A stretch of DNA of 14,821 nt from Eubacteriaceae bacterium (GCA_017613995.1 JAGACT010000058.1:1-14821); one strand, 5' to 3'. Positions 7,266-14,298 are shown, numbered from the stretch's first letter. The notes: generated by a model not told the origin, from the letters alone. Program-made: numbers and translations.

Positions 7266-7493
7266 TCAGTACTGTTTTTCCCCGGACACGATGAGCATCT
7301 TGTCCATCAGGGGCTCCATGACGCTTTTGCGGACTTTCTCGTCCCATTCTTCGGGAGCGAATTCCTCGAAGGAGACACTTACCGCCTTCACCGGGCAGCC
7401 GACTGTCTCCACGACCGCCTGGCAGATCTTCTCCGCCAGCTTCTTCTTCGTCTCGTCGTCTTTGGGATAGGCCTTGATCGCGATATAGGGCAT
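7266..7493 (-). CDS. 4-oxalocrotonate tautomerase-like protein
   Basis: A 75-residue protein beginning MPYIAIKAYPKDDETKK. After removal of Met, Pro1 becomes the N-terminus, the catalytic base of the tautomerase superfamily. The body follows the family beta-alpha-beta pattern, with LAEKICQAVVETVGCPVKAVSVSFEEF (19-45) and EEWDEKV. The C-terminal MEPLMDKMLIVSGEKQY resembles small uncharacterised members rather than the 62-residue xylene-pathway enzyme. Longer in-frame upstream starts were rejected because they would bury Pro1 and because GGAAGGAG stands just upstream of this ATG. The substrate is unknown. It lies 107 bases downstream of the 113-aa gene and may be cotranscribed with it. Confidence 0.82.
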   Translation of the reverse strand: MPYIAIKAYPKDDETKKKLAEKICQAVVETVGCPVKAVSVSFEEFAPEEWDEKVRKSVMEPLMDKMLIVSGEKQY

Positions 7494-7600
7494 CTTTTTT
7501 CTCCTTCCTGTTTTTTCCTGTCTGTATCTCAGTCCCGGGCGTGACGGGATCAGATAGGGCACTGACACGGGCGCCGCGCGCCTGAATGCAGAGGGTCGCC

Positions 7601-7942
7601 TCAGCTCAGTCTTGCTTCTCCGAGGGGTTTCTCCCAGAATACCTGAGCTCCGTTTCCCGCCGCAATGCGGTCTACCTCCTCCCGCAGCGATCCCAGAAGG
7701 GCCGCTTCCCTTGCTTTGGAGCGTCTGCCCGGGCATTCGCAGAGCGTTTTGGAAAAGTACGCGTCACAGCTCACCGCGAAATCCTCCTCGTCCTCGTGGG
7801 GGAAGAAAGACGCCGCCGCATCGTATCTTACATTTCCCTGCCCGCTCTCGCAGATCAGCATGACTTTGACGGCGCGGCGCTGCACACGGTTCCAGCACAG
7901 ATCCGCTTCGAAGTACTGTTCGTAGATATTCAGAGTGTCCAT
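7601..7942 (-). CDS. Conserved-looking hypothetical protein, 113 aa
   Basis: I do not recognise this family. The ATG at 7942 has GGAGGAC (7951-7945) immediately upstream with a short four-base spacer. A plausible promoter -10 lies at 7997-7992. The protein is soluble and acidic, with no signal peptide or membrane segment. Features: an aromatic N-terminus (MDTLNIYEQYFEADLCWNRVQ), a strand-like RRAVKVMLICES, ASFFPHEDEEDFAVSCDAYFSK (about 44-65), a basic patch RRSKARE and a C-terminal QVFWEKPLGEARLS. Four cysteines are spread without a zinc pattern. An overlapping open frame on the other strand lacks a ribosome site and crosses a terminator, so this strand is preferred. Confidence 0.65.
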   Translation of the reverse strand: MDTLNIYEQYFEADLCWNRVQRRAVKVMLICESGQGNVRYDAAASFFPHEDEEDFAVSCDAYFSKTLCECPGRRSKAREAALLGSLREEVDRIAAGNGAQVFWEKPLGEARLS

Positions 7943-7964
7943 ATGTCCTCCGGAGTTGGTTTCT

Positions 7965-7980
7965 GTTCCCCGCGGGGAAC
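7965..7980. promoter_or_regulatory. Perfect 16-base palindrome in the leader of the 113-aa gene
   Basis: GTTCCCCGCGGGGAAC is a perfect palindrome. It lies 22 bases upstream of the start codon at 7942 and about five bases after the predicted transcription start. It could be a repressor operator or fold as a six-pair 5' hairpin in RNA. It is the reverse arrangement of the LexA half-sites, so it is not a LexA box. Confidence 0.5.
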
Positions 7981-7991
7981 TTTTCAGTATA

Positions 7992-7997
7992 ATTATA
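7992..7997 (-). promoter_or_regulatory. Putative -10 box for the 113-aa gene
   Basis: On the minus strand TATAAT occupies 7997-7992. No convincing -35 is present at the proper distance (GACCGG at 17 bases), so the promoter may be weak or activator-dependent. The adjacent palindrome fits a regulated promoter. Confidence 0.4.
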
Positions 7998-8052
7998 CAC
8001 TATTGCGGAGAAATCCGGTCCACGAATCTTTCTTTGGCAGTGCAGCAGACAG

Positions 8053-8087
8053 AAAAAGCCTTCCGGTCACTGCCGTAACCGGAAGGC
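8053..8087 (-). terminator. Terminator of the nadE–plsY–rarA–yebC operon
   Basis: Reading the minus strand, GCCTTCCGGT (8087-8078) pairs perfectly with ACCGGAAGGC (8067-8058) around a 10-base loop, and TTTTT follows (8057-8053). It lies 19 bases past the yebC stop codon. Confidence 0.9.
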
Positions 8088-8105
8088 CTGGTGTTCTCAG
8101 TCAGA

Positions 8106-8840
8106 TCATTCCTCGTCTATGTCCGCGTTGTGCCACACGTTCTGAACGTCGTCGTTCTCCTCGAACATATCCAGCATCTTGTTGAACTTGACGATGGCAT
8201 CGGGATCCTCGAGCTTCGTATAGTTCTGGGGCACCATCGCGACTTCCGCGTTGAGGAACTCCAGCCCCTTTGCCTGAAGAGCCTCGGTGACTTCGATAAA
8301 GGAAGCAGGATCTGTGGTGATCTCATAGGTGCCGTCGTTGGTCACCATGTCGTCGGCTCCCGCGTCCAGGGCCATCTCCATGATCTCGTCCTCGCTGAAA
8401 TCGGTCTCCTCGGCGTCGATGACTATGACGCCCTTCTTGTCAAACATGTACGACACGCAGCCGTTCTGTCCCAGGTTGCCTCCGAACTTGTCGAAGTAAT
8501 GCCTGACGTCTCCTGCGGTGCGGTTCTTGTTGTCCGTGAGAGCTTCCACGATGACTGCGATGCCTCCGATGCCGTAGCCCTCATAGGTCACGTCTTCCCA
8601 GTTTCCTCCGCCCGCTTCTCCGCTGCCCTTCTTGATGGCTCTATCGATGCTGTCGTTGGGCATGTTCTGGGCCTTGGCTCTCTGGATGGCTTCCTTCAGC
8701 TTGGAATTGTTGTCCGGATCAGCTCCGTCCTTTGCCGCTATCTGTATGTACTTCGCAAGCTTTGTATAGATGGCTCCCTTCTTTTCGTCGGCAGCCCCCT
8801 TCTTTCTTTTGATGGTCGCCCATTTGGAATGTCCTGACAT
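8106..8840 (-). CDS. yebC: YebC/PmpR (TACO1) family protein
   Basis: A 244-residue YebC-family protein of normal length. The N-terminus is the family signature MSGHSKWATIKRKKGAADEKKG, followed by FSKLA-like helix (IYTKLAKYIQIAAK), NMPNDSIDRAIKKGSG (59-74) and the YEGYGIGGIAVIVEALTDNKNRT block (about 86-108). The family was long annotated as transcription regulators; mitochondrial TACO1 and some bacterial members instead help ribosomes translate difficult stretches such as polyproline. The E. coli product is linked genetically to ruvC, but ruv genes are not visible here. AAGGAG stands 11 bases before the ATG. It is the last gene of the operon, 27 bases after rarA, and may also use a promoter inside rarA's end. 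Confidence 0.95.
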   Translation of the reverse strand: MSGHSKWATIKRKKGAADEKKGAIYTKLAKYIQIAAKDGADPDNNSKLKEAIQRAKAQNMPNDSIDRAIKKGSGEAGGGNWEDVTYEGYGIGGIAVIVEALTDNKNRTAGDVRHYFDKFGGNLGQNGCVSYMFDKKGVIVIDAEETDFSEDEIMEMALDAGADDMVTNDGTYEITTDPASFIEVTEALQAKGLEFLNAEVAMVPQNYTKLEDPDAIVKFNKMLDMFEENDDVQNVWHNADIDEE

Positions 8841-8867
8841 AATTCACTTTTCTCCTTTGATAATCAC

Positions 8868-10202
8868 CTATTTATTATACTCGTTTTTTATCATTTCCAA
8901 ATACTCTTTGAGAGTCTTTTCGTATCCCTGCTCCGTGGGCTCGTAATAATTCCTGCCCTCGAATCCCGCGGGCATGTACTGCTGTGCCACGTAATGTCCC
9001 GGGAAATCATGGGGATACTTGTATCCCACTCCCACTCCGTCGGAACGCTGTCCTTCGTACACCGCGTTTCTCAGGTGCAGGGGAATGTCCGCGGTGGGAT
9101 ATTTCTTGATGTCGTTCATTGCCCTGGAGAGGGCCACGTAGGACGCGTTGCTCTTGGGAGCGCAGGAGAGGTAGGTTGCTCCCTGGGCCAGGTTTATCCT
9201 GCATTCGGGAAGCCCTATCACCTCCACGGCCCTGAAAACGTCCAGAGCCACCTGCAGGGCGTGGGGATCCGCGTTGGAGATGTCCTCCGATGCGAAGATC
9301 ACCATCCTTCTGGCTATGAACTTGGGATCCTCCCCGCAGTACAGCATCTTTGCCATGTAATACAGCGCCGCGTTGGGATCCGATCCCCTCATGCTCTTGA
9401 TGAAGGCGCTGATGGTGTCGTAGTGTCCGCTGTCGGACTTGTCGTAGCTGATGCTCCTCTTCTGGATGCATTCCTCGGCCGTGGCCAGGTCTATGCGGAT
9501 CACCCCGTCCCCTTCGGGAGGGGTGGTCAGAAATGCCAGTTCCAGGGCGTTGATGGCGGTGCGGGAATCCCCGTTGGCCACGTTGGCCCAGTGGTTCAGG
9601 GCCTCCTCCGAGATCTCGATCCTGAACTTTCCCAGGCCCTTGTCGGGATCTTTGAGGGTGTTGGTGATGATCTTTCTGATGTCCTGGGCGTTGAGCCTTT
9701 TGAGCTCGAACAGGGTGGAGCGGGAAATGAGGGCGGGATTAATCTCGAAATAGGGGTTCTCCGTGGTGGCGCCGATCATGATTATGGTGCCGTTCTCCAC
9801 GCTGGGCAGCAGGGCGTCCTGCTGGGCCTTGTTGAAGCGGTGGATCTCGTCGATGAATACGATGGTACGCCTGGAGTACATCCCCAGGTTGTTTTCGGCC
9901 TTTTTGATGATCTCCTTGATGTCGGAGACCCCGCTGGTCACCGCGTTTATCTGAATGAAGTCGCTTTTCGTCGTATTGGCCACTATCCTGGCCAGGGTGG
10001 TCTTTCCGCTGCCCGGGGGACCGTACAGTATGATGGAACTGAGCTTGTCCGCCTCGATTAGGCGGTAGAGCATCTTTCCCTTCGCTATTATGTGCTCCTG
10101 GCCCACGAATTCGGACAGGCTCTCGGGCCTCATCCTTTCGGCCAGGGGCGCGGAGGCGGAGAGGGCGTCCTCTCTGTTAAGATCGAAAAAACTGTCCGGC
10201 AT
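8868..10202 (-). CDS. rarA: Replication-associated recombination ATPase RarA/MgsA
   Basis: A 444-residue AAA+ ATPase of the RarA/MgsA/WRNIP1 family, a clamp-loader relative that acts at stalled replication forks and at single-strand/double-strand junctions. Seen: LAERMRPESLSEFVGQEHI (20-38), Walker A GPPGSGKTT (61-69, K67), Walker B IVFIDEIHRF (114-123), sensor GATTENP (144-150) and the arginine-finger-like SRS (160-162). The C-terminal part carries the family oligomerisation/MgsA region, including RGSDPNAALYYMAKML and LPLHLRNA-like sequence near 'IPLHLRNAVYEG'. The ATG is three bases after the plsY stop, with an AAGGAA ribosome site inside plsY's last codons, so translation is probably coupled. 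Confidence 0.95.
   Translation of the reverse strand: MPDSFFDLNREDALSASAPLAERMRPESLSEFVGQEHIIAKGKMLYRLIEADKLSSIILYGPPGSGKTTLARIVANTTKSDFIQINAVTSGVSDIKEIIKKAENNLGMYSRRTIVFIDEIHRFNKAQQDALLPSVENGTIIMIGATTENPYFEINPALISRSTLFELKRLNAQDIRKIITNTLKDPDKGLGKFRIEISEEALNHWANVANGDSRTAINALELAFLTTPPEGDGVIRIDLATAEECIQKRSISYDKSDSGHYDTISAFIKSMRGSDPNAALYYMAKMLYCGEDPKFIARRMVIFASEDISNADPHALQVALDVFRAVEVIGLPECRINLAQGATYLSCAPKSNASYVALSRAMNDIKKYPTADIPLHLRNAVYEGQRSDGVGVGYKYPHDFPGHYVAQQYMPAGFEGRNYYEPTEQGYEKTLKEYLEMIKNEYNK
8874..8901 (-). promoter_or_regulatory. Possible internal promoter for yebC inside the end of rarA
   Basis: TATAAT (8879-8874, minus strand) falls on codons in the last few residues of RarA, with TTTGGA (8901-8896) 16 bases upstream. 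The transcript would start near 8867 and carry the yebC ribosome site. The -35 is poor, and the hexamer could be a coincidence of a Tyr-Asn codon pair. Confidence 0.3.
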
Positions 10203-10205
10203 AAA

Positions 10206-10814
10206 TCATTCCTTCTTACCGAATTCGAACTTGTTCTCCTCACCCTTTAGTATCCTGGCTATGTTGCCGCGGTGCTGCCAGGCGGTCATGAGAAAGAGGA
10301 GGGGGATCGTGATGCGGGCATACAGGGGCTGGTTCGGTATCACCCATACCGCCACGGCGCCCGCCAGCACGGCGGTCACGGTGCCCAGGGCCATTATGCG
10401 GGTTATCGCCAGGATCAGCATGGCCATGGTAAAGGCCGGCACCGCTATCCAGGGATTCATGGTAAGGGCGATGCCGAAGGTGGTGGCGATGCCCTTTCCT
10501 CCCTTGTAATTCGTGAAGATCGGCCAGTTGTGGCCGCATACTATCGCCAGGGCGCACAGGGTGACGATAAGGTCGCCCCTGCCGCACACGCGGTAGCACA
10601 GCATCATTCCCAGGACTCCCTTGAGGGCGTCGAAGGCGAAAACGCACAGGGCGGGCACGACGCCGTAGACCCTCAGTACATTGGTGCTGCCGGCATTGCC
10701 GCTTCCGTACTGCCTGATATCCTGATGCCTGAACACATAGGAGTACAGCAGTGCGCCGTTGAGGCATCCGATCAGGTATTCCGCTATAAGGACCAGTATG
10801 TACTTGATTGTCAT
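10206..10814 (-). CDS. plsY: Acyl-phosphate:glycerol-3-phosphate acyltransferase PlsY
   Basis: A 202-residue integral membrane enzyme that moves an acyl chain from acyl-phosphate to glycerol-3-phosphate, making lysophosphatidic acid, the first step of phospholipid synthesis. The three family motifs are present: GSGNAGSTNVLR (37-48), GHNWPIFTNYKGGKGIAT (94-111) and the C-terminal HRGNIARILKGEENKF (181-196). Between them are hydrophobic helices near 3-25, 52-73, 82-95, 118-140, 142-160 and 168-180. The ATG follows nadE by four bases, with AGGAG overlapping nadE's end. Its acyl-phosphate donor can come from the FakA system encoded elsewhere in this window. Confidence 0.96.
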   Translation of the reverse strand: MTIKYILVLIAEYLIGCLNGALLYSYVFRHQDIRQYGSGNAGSTNVLRVYGVVPALCVFAFDALKGVLGMMLCYRVCGRGDLIVTLCALAIVCGHNWPIFTNYKGGKGIATTFGIALTMNPWIAVPAFTMAMLILAITRIMALGTVTAVLAGAVAVWVIPNQPLYARITIPLLFLMTAWQHRGNIARILKGEENKFEFGKKE

Positions 10815-10818
10815 GATG

Positions 10819-11559
10819 TCATTTCTCCTGGGGATATACCGGGGGCATGGAAAGCTTGTGGGAGGCTGCGGAATGCATCCTGCCGATGATCCGTGCCGCG
10901 TTCCCGCTCACCGCTCCGGCTCCGTTTTGCATGTATGCCGTTATCTCGTCGTAGGTCACTCCCATGTCGCCTTCATCGGTCTGTCCCTCGATAAGGGCAG
11001 CGGAGGGAGCTTTTTTTATGATGTTTTCAGGGGCTCCGAGATATTCGAGGAGCTCGTAGATCTCCGACACGCTCAGGTCCCCGATGGGATTGAAGTCGCA
11101 GGCGCCGTCGCCCCATTTGGTGAAGTATCCGACGAACCTTTCGCAGGCGTTTCCCGTGCCCGCCACCAGGCAGCCGTTTTCCCTGGCATAGGCATACAGC
11201 ACGCTCATCCTCAGCCTGGGGTTGATGTTGGACGATGCGTCGGCACCCAGGGTTATGCCCGCATCCCCGAAGGCCGAGATCATCGCTCTTTTGACATCGG
11301 TGATGTCCACGGTGACGGTGTTTATCCCGAACTTCTCCGCCAGGTCCCCGGCGTCTGCGAGATCCTCGGAATAATTGCGCTTCGATTCACAGGGCATCAT
11401 GATCCCGGTGGTGTTCTCACAGGCTCTTCTGCACAGTATCCCCACCAGGGCGGAATCCTTTCCGCCCGAATTGCCGAATACCAGACCCTTCGCGCCGGTC
11501 TTTTCCAGCATCCTTCTGATATAAGCTGTCCGTTCTTCTATCTCTTTAACGATATCCAC
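10819..11559 (-). CDS. nadE: NH3-dependent NAD+ synthetase
   Basis: A 246-residue NAD synthetase that amidates nicotinic acid adenine dinucleotide with ammonia and ATP. It has the ATP pyrophosphatase loop SGGKDSA (31-37), where many homologues have SGGIDSA. It also has GTGNACERFVGYFTKWGDGACDFNPIGDL (positions about 138-166), equivalent to the family's GTGN...GYFT.YGDGA.D segment, and KKAPSAALIEGQTDEGDMGVTYDEI near the C-terminus. There is no glutaminase domain, so free ammonia must be used. The start is GTG, set by GGGAGGG five bases upstream. It is the first gene of a four-gene operon. Confidence 0.92.
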   Translation of the reverse strand: MDIVKEIEERTAYIRRMLEKTGAKGLVFGNSGGKDSALVGILCRRACENTTGIMMPCESKRNYSEDLADAGDLAEKFGINTVTVDITDVKRAMISAFGDAGITLGADASSNINPRLRMSVLYAYARENGCLVAGTGNACERFVGYFTKWGDGACDFNPIGDLSVSEIYELLEYLGAPENIIKKAPSAALIEGQTDEGDMGVTYDEITAYMQNGAGAVSGNAARIIGRMHSAASHKLSMPPVYPQEK

Positions 11560-11580
11560 GATACCCTCCCTGTTCTACAC

Positions 11581-11610
11581 ATTATAACAAAACACGGCGG
11601 TTTTTTTCAA
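11581..11610 (-). promoter_or_regulatory. Promoter of the nadE–plsY–rarA–yebC operon
   Basis: On the minus strand, TTGAAA (11610-11605), an 18-base spacer and TATAAT (11586-11581). The predicted transcription start (near 11574) leaves a leader of only about 15 bases, just enough for the ribosome site. Confidence 0.8.
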
Positions 11611-11630
11611 GGATATGGCGGCAATACGAA

Positions 11631-11648
11631 AAAAGAGGGGAGAGCCCC
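11631..11648 (-). terminator. Second of two tandem terminators after the lipoprotein gene
   Basis: Minus strand: GGGG-CTCT-CCCC (11648-11637) followed by TCTTTTTT. It is weaker than the upstream hairpin but adds insulation before the nadE promoter. Confidence 0.55.
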
Positions 11649-11650
11649 GA

Positions 11651-11679
11651 AAAAGAAAAAGGAGCATGCGCTCCCTTTT
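11651..11679 (-). terminator. First terminator after the lipoprotein gene
   Basis: Minus strand: AAAAGGGAGC (11679-11670), loop GCAT, then GCTCCTTTTT (11665-11656), one wobble pair, followed by CTTTT. It lies about 20 bases past the stop codon at 11700. Confidence 0.8.
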
Positions 11680-11699
11680 CCTTACAGCGATGCTTTTGT

Positions 11700-12416
11700 C
11701 TATTCGTTGAAGCTGCCGAGATCCAGGAGAGCTATCTTCTCTACGCTGGCGGTTCCGTCGGAAGCGATCACCGGGAACAATACGCAGTACTGATCGGGCT
11801 TGTACTCGGTTCCGTCAAACTGGATTCCCAGTACGGCGTATTCGGTGCCGTTAACGACCTTCTCTCCCAGCAGAACCAGGGGAGTAAAGTAGTATCCGTC
11901 GATGGCTTCGGAAGCGCCGTCGATGGCATTGAGAATGGCGGGATCGAATCCTGCTGCGGTGACTTCGGTGTTCATGGCCCATCCGCCGGCGAGTCCGTAA
12001 GGTGTGCCTTCGGAGTCGCTCTCCTCGATGGCTCCGAGATCGAAATCGCTGACTGAAGCCACCGTGCAGCTGCCCTCCAGATCCTCATAGATCACCAGCA
12101 CGTACAGAGCGCTGACGGGTTCCGCGGTCACGGTGGTTCCCTTTGCCAGGATCATGTAATTGGTGCCGCTGACCACCTGGGTCCCCAGCAGCGCGTAGGG
12201 AACGTATCCCATTCCGGTGTATCCTTCCAGGGCCTTGTCGTAGGCGTTCTGGGCTGCTTCAGGCAGTGTTACTCCTTCGAAATCTGAGACTGTCCATCCT
12301 CCCAGGGCGGTGTTTCCGGAACCGCCGTCGGGCTTGGTGCCTTCGTCCTTTCCTCCGCAGGCCGCGAAGGATACTGCGAGCATAAGTGCGATAAGAATGA
12401 TTGCCGCTTTCTTCAT
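11700..12416 (-). CDS. Lipoprotein with two cystatin-like repeats
   Basis: A 238-residue predicted lipoprotein. The signal is MKKAAIILIALMLAVSFAAC, with C20 as lipid-attachment site (lipobox SFAAC; F at -3 is unusual), then a Gly/Asp-rich linker to about 37. Two homologous domains follow, about 38-130 and 142-237. Each starts GGW, has a helix, then LLGTQVVSGTNY (76-87) or LLGEKVVNGTEY (182-193). The order GG, helix, QVVxGTNY matches the cystatin/stefin fold, whose QxVxG loop blocks papain-like proteases. Only the first copy keeps Q; no PW hairpin is seen. The ATG at 12416 is chosen over an adjacent TTG because GAGGAG is eight bases before it. Protease inhibition is only a suggestion; it is single-gene, flanked by its own promoter and terminators. 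Confidence 0.85.
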   Translation of the reverse strand: MKKAAIILIALMLAVSFAACGGKDEGTKPDGGSGNTALGGWTVSDFEGVTLPEAAQNAYDKALEGYTGMGYVPYALLGTQVVSGTNYMILAKGTTVTAEPVSALYVLVIYEDLEGSCTVASVSDFDLGAIEESDSEGTPYGLAGGWAMNTEVTAAGFDPAILNAIDGASEAIDGYYFTPLVLLGEKVVNGTEYAVLGIQFDGTEYKPDQYCVLFPVIASDGTASVEKIALLDLGSFNE

Positions 12417-12446
12417 CAAGTTTTCTCCTCTTTAATCAAATGAATC

Positions 12447-12464
12447 GATGGAGCCTCCTCCATC
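12447..12464 (-). promoter_or_regulatory. Stem-loop at the 5' end of the lipoprotein mRNA
   Basis: GATGGAG (12464-12458) pairs perfectly with CTCCATC (12453-12447), four-base loop. It starts at about the first base of the predicted transcript (near 12465). No T run follows. Confidence 0.5.
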
Positions 12465-12471
12465 ACTTTGT

Positions 12472-12480
12472 ATCATACCA
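12472..12480 (-). promoter_or_regulatory. Extended -10 promoter for the lipoprotein gene
   Basis: Minus strand TGG-TATGAT (12480-12472). The -35 position reads TTCGGT (12500-12495) at 17 bases and is weak. The leader is about 49 bases, with a stem-loop at its start. Confidence 0.55.
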
Positions 12481-12539
12481 CAGAACGAATCCGTACCGAA
12501 TAATAATAATGCTGTTCTAATCATCCGGTCAGTAAAAAA

Positions 12540-12560
12540 GGGGCTGTAAAATAACTAGCC
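12540..12560 (+). repeat. Left terminal inverted repeat of the insertion sequence
   Basis: GGGGCTGTAAAATAACTAGCC matches the inverted right end (14412-14392) at 19 of 21 positions, which defines this edge of the element. Confidence 0.88.
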
Positions 12561-12569
12561 TCAATTATG

Positions 12570-12604
12570 GCTCTTCCATCAATTTCGATGGAAGAGCTGT
12601 TTTT
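12570..12604 (+). terminator. Inward-facing terminator at the left end of the insertion sequence
   Basis: GCTCTTCCATC (12570-12580) pairs perfectly over 11 bases with GATGGAAGAGC (12587-12597), six-base loop, followed by TGTTTTT. It stops rightward transcription entering the element, which would be antisense to the transposase. The minus-strand reading has no T run. Confidence 0.75.
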
Positions 12605-12695
12605 ATCTCTAACGACCCCATTTTCTGACGTTTTCAAAGTCCAAAACCAGGACCATGCTTTTCATGGCCGTCTCTGTTTGTATTCGTCTCTTTGT

Positions 12696-14258
12696 TTACG
12701 CCGCGTTTTCCTGTCGTTTCTTCCGGTTATGATACTTATAAAGATTGAATCCGCAGCTTATCAGCGTAAACTCCAAAATTACGTTCTTTAAGCCTCGCCG
12801 GTACACCCTCCTGTAGGACCTGTCCCACTTTATGATCCCATAAGTTCCTTCCGCCTGGATGCTCCGGTTCGTTCTCAACAGATGTCCATGGGTGCTTTCA
12901 AGATTCCCGAACACTTCTTCATGTATCGCTGTAAGCTCCCTGTTTATATATATCCTTCTGTTGCCGGTTGATTTCGTGCAGCTGCTCTTTTCGGGGCATC
13001 CGCTGCAGTCTTCGCATTCGTATACTTCTTCTGTCCTTCCGTACCTGTTGCCTTTGACAGGCTTGCTGTGCAGGAATACTATCCTTTTGCCCTTCGGACA
13101 GATCAGCTCACCTTCTTCGTTTCTCCCGAAGTTGCGGACGTTGTAGGGATCATCCCTATATTTCCGGTCATTGAGGGTCTTATTGTACATGGTAAATTTC
13201 ATGTACTTCTCCATCCCGACTTCCTCACAGTACAGATAGTTGTTGTATGAGCCGTATCCCGCATCGGCAACAGGATACCTGGGATACTTTCCGTAGACGG
13301 ATCGAAACTTCTCCATCAACGGCACGAAACAGTCCATGTCAGACGCATACTTCTGAGCGTCCACGACTGCTATGTATTCGTCACAGACGCCTATCTGCAT
13401 GTTGTATGCGGGAAGAAGCTGGTCGTTTCCCATGTAGTCTCTTTTGACCCTCATGAAGGTGGCGTCATGATCTGTCTTGGAATAACTGTTCCTGCCTTCC
13501 CCGCATATCTCTATCCTTTCGGCGTAATTCCTAAGGCGCGCAGTGTATTCCGTGAGCTTCTGATACTGCCTCTGGACGGTGCTTTTTCTGTGTCCGCGCC
13601 CTCTTACGACGGACGATTCGTCAAATCCTGTAACGGATGTGAAAAAATCCATGACTTCCTCCATGTGTTCCACGGAGTATTGTTCCCGGGGAGTTATCTT
13701 TACTCCGAAGGGAGCCAGCGTGGAGGCATTGATCTCTTCAAGAAGGCTTGTAAGATAACCAAAGACTTTATCCCTGCTTGTGATGCATGCTTTCTTCCAT
13801 ACCCAGGTGTACTTGTTAGAGTTGGCCTCGATCTTTGTGCCGTCGATGTAAACATGATCAAGGTCGACACTGTCCCGCTCAAAAATATATGAATTGATGT
13901 CATTGAAGATCTGTTCTATGGAAGAGGAAAGGGTATTGTTGATGAAGTTGCCTATTGTCATGAAAGAAGGAGCCTTGACGTTATCCAAAAGCCAGATGTA
14001 ACGGATATCTGTTTTACAGGAACGTTCTATGGACCGCAGAGAACAGTAACCGTTCTCCATAAATGAGAACAGGATCACCTTGAGGAGTTTGCCGGGGTCA
14101 TAGGAAGGACGACCGGTTGAATGAGTATCGGAGGAGAAGTACTTCTGAAGGTCCAGCTGATCGATGACTTCCCTGAAAGTGAAGACGGGATCGGAAAAAT
14201 CGATGGCATAGGATAAATCTATTGGAAGTTTGAGCTGATATGATGTATAATTCGTCAT
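12696..14258 (-). CDS. IS1182-family DDE transposase
   Basis: A 520-residue transposase, full length for the family. An N-terminal DUF772-like region (about 45-115, with GRPSYDPGKLLKVILFSFMENGYCSLRSIER) is followed by the RNase H-fold catalytic core. Likely acidic triad: D139 (VYIDGTKIEANSNKYTW), D332 (PVADAGYGS) and E470 (IQAEGTYGIIKWDRSYRRV). Between the second and third lies a cysteine cluster, C387 and CEDCSGCPEKSSC (415-427), probably zinc-binding, also usual in IS1182 members. The gene is intact with no frameshift, so the element may still be active. The ribosome site AAAGGA is masked by a perfect 7-base stem immediately before the ATG. The promoter is an extended -10 at 14307-14299. 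Confidence 0.93.
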   Translation of the reverse strand: MTNYTSYQLKLPIDLSYAIDFSDPVFTFREVIDQLDLQKYFSSDTHSTGRPSYDPGKLLKVILFSFMENGYCSLRSIERSCKTDIRYIWLLDNVKAPSFMTIGNFINNTLSSSIEQIFNDINSYIFERDSVDLDHVYIDGTKIEANSNKYTWVWKKACITSRDKVFGYLTSLLEEINASTLAPFGVKITPREQYSVEHMEEVMDFFTSVTGFDESSVVRGRGHRKSTVQRQYQKLTEYTARLRNYAERIEICGEGRNSYSKTDHDATFMRVKRDYMGNDQLLPAYNMQIGVCDEYIAVVDAQKYASDMDCFVPLMEKFRSVYGKYPRYPVADAGYGSYNNYLYCEEVGMEKYMKFTMYNKTLNDRKYRDDPYNVRNFGRNEEGELICPKGKRIVFLHSKPVKGNRYGRTEEVYECEDCSGCPEKSSCTKSTGNRRIYINRELTAIHEEVFGNLESTHGHLLRTNRSIQAEGTYGIIKWDRSYRRVYRRGLKNVILEFTLISCGFNLYKYHNRKKRQENAA

Positions 14259-14275
14259 GAGAAAGATCCTTTCTC
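14259..14275 (-). promoter_or_regulatory. Hairpin masking the transposase ribosome site
   Basis: Minus strand GAGAAAG-GAT-CTTTCTC (14275-14259) is a perfect 7-base stem with a three-base loop. It holds the AAAGGA ribosome site and ends at the base before the ATG. It should keep transposase translation low. Confidence 0.65.
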
Positions 14276-14298
14276 AGGTATATATTTTGGGCAATTTA

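Noticed and set aside
7965..7980. LexA (SOS) box
   Set aside because: The Firmicute box has GAAC then GTTC; here the order is GTTC then GAAC with an all-GC centre.
7586..8185. A 199-codon open frame on the plus strand
   Set aside because: It crosses the palindrome, the -10 box and the yebC terminator, lacks a ribosome site, and is Arg/Ser-rich as expected for an antisense frame.
8994..10061. A 355-codon open frame on the plus strand
   Set aside because: It is entirely opposite rarA, whose motifs are unmistakable. Long opposite frames are common in GC-rich coding DNA.
10759..11793. A 344-codon open frame on the plus strand
   Set aside because: It overlaps nadE, its promoter and two terminators on the other strand and has no protein-family likeness.
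12417..12419. TTG as the start codon of the lipoprotein
   Set aside because: The ATG immediately following has better spacing (eight bases) from GAGGAG and gives a typical MKKA signal peptide start.
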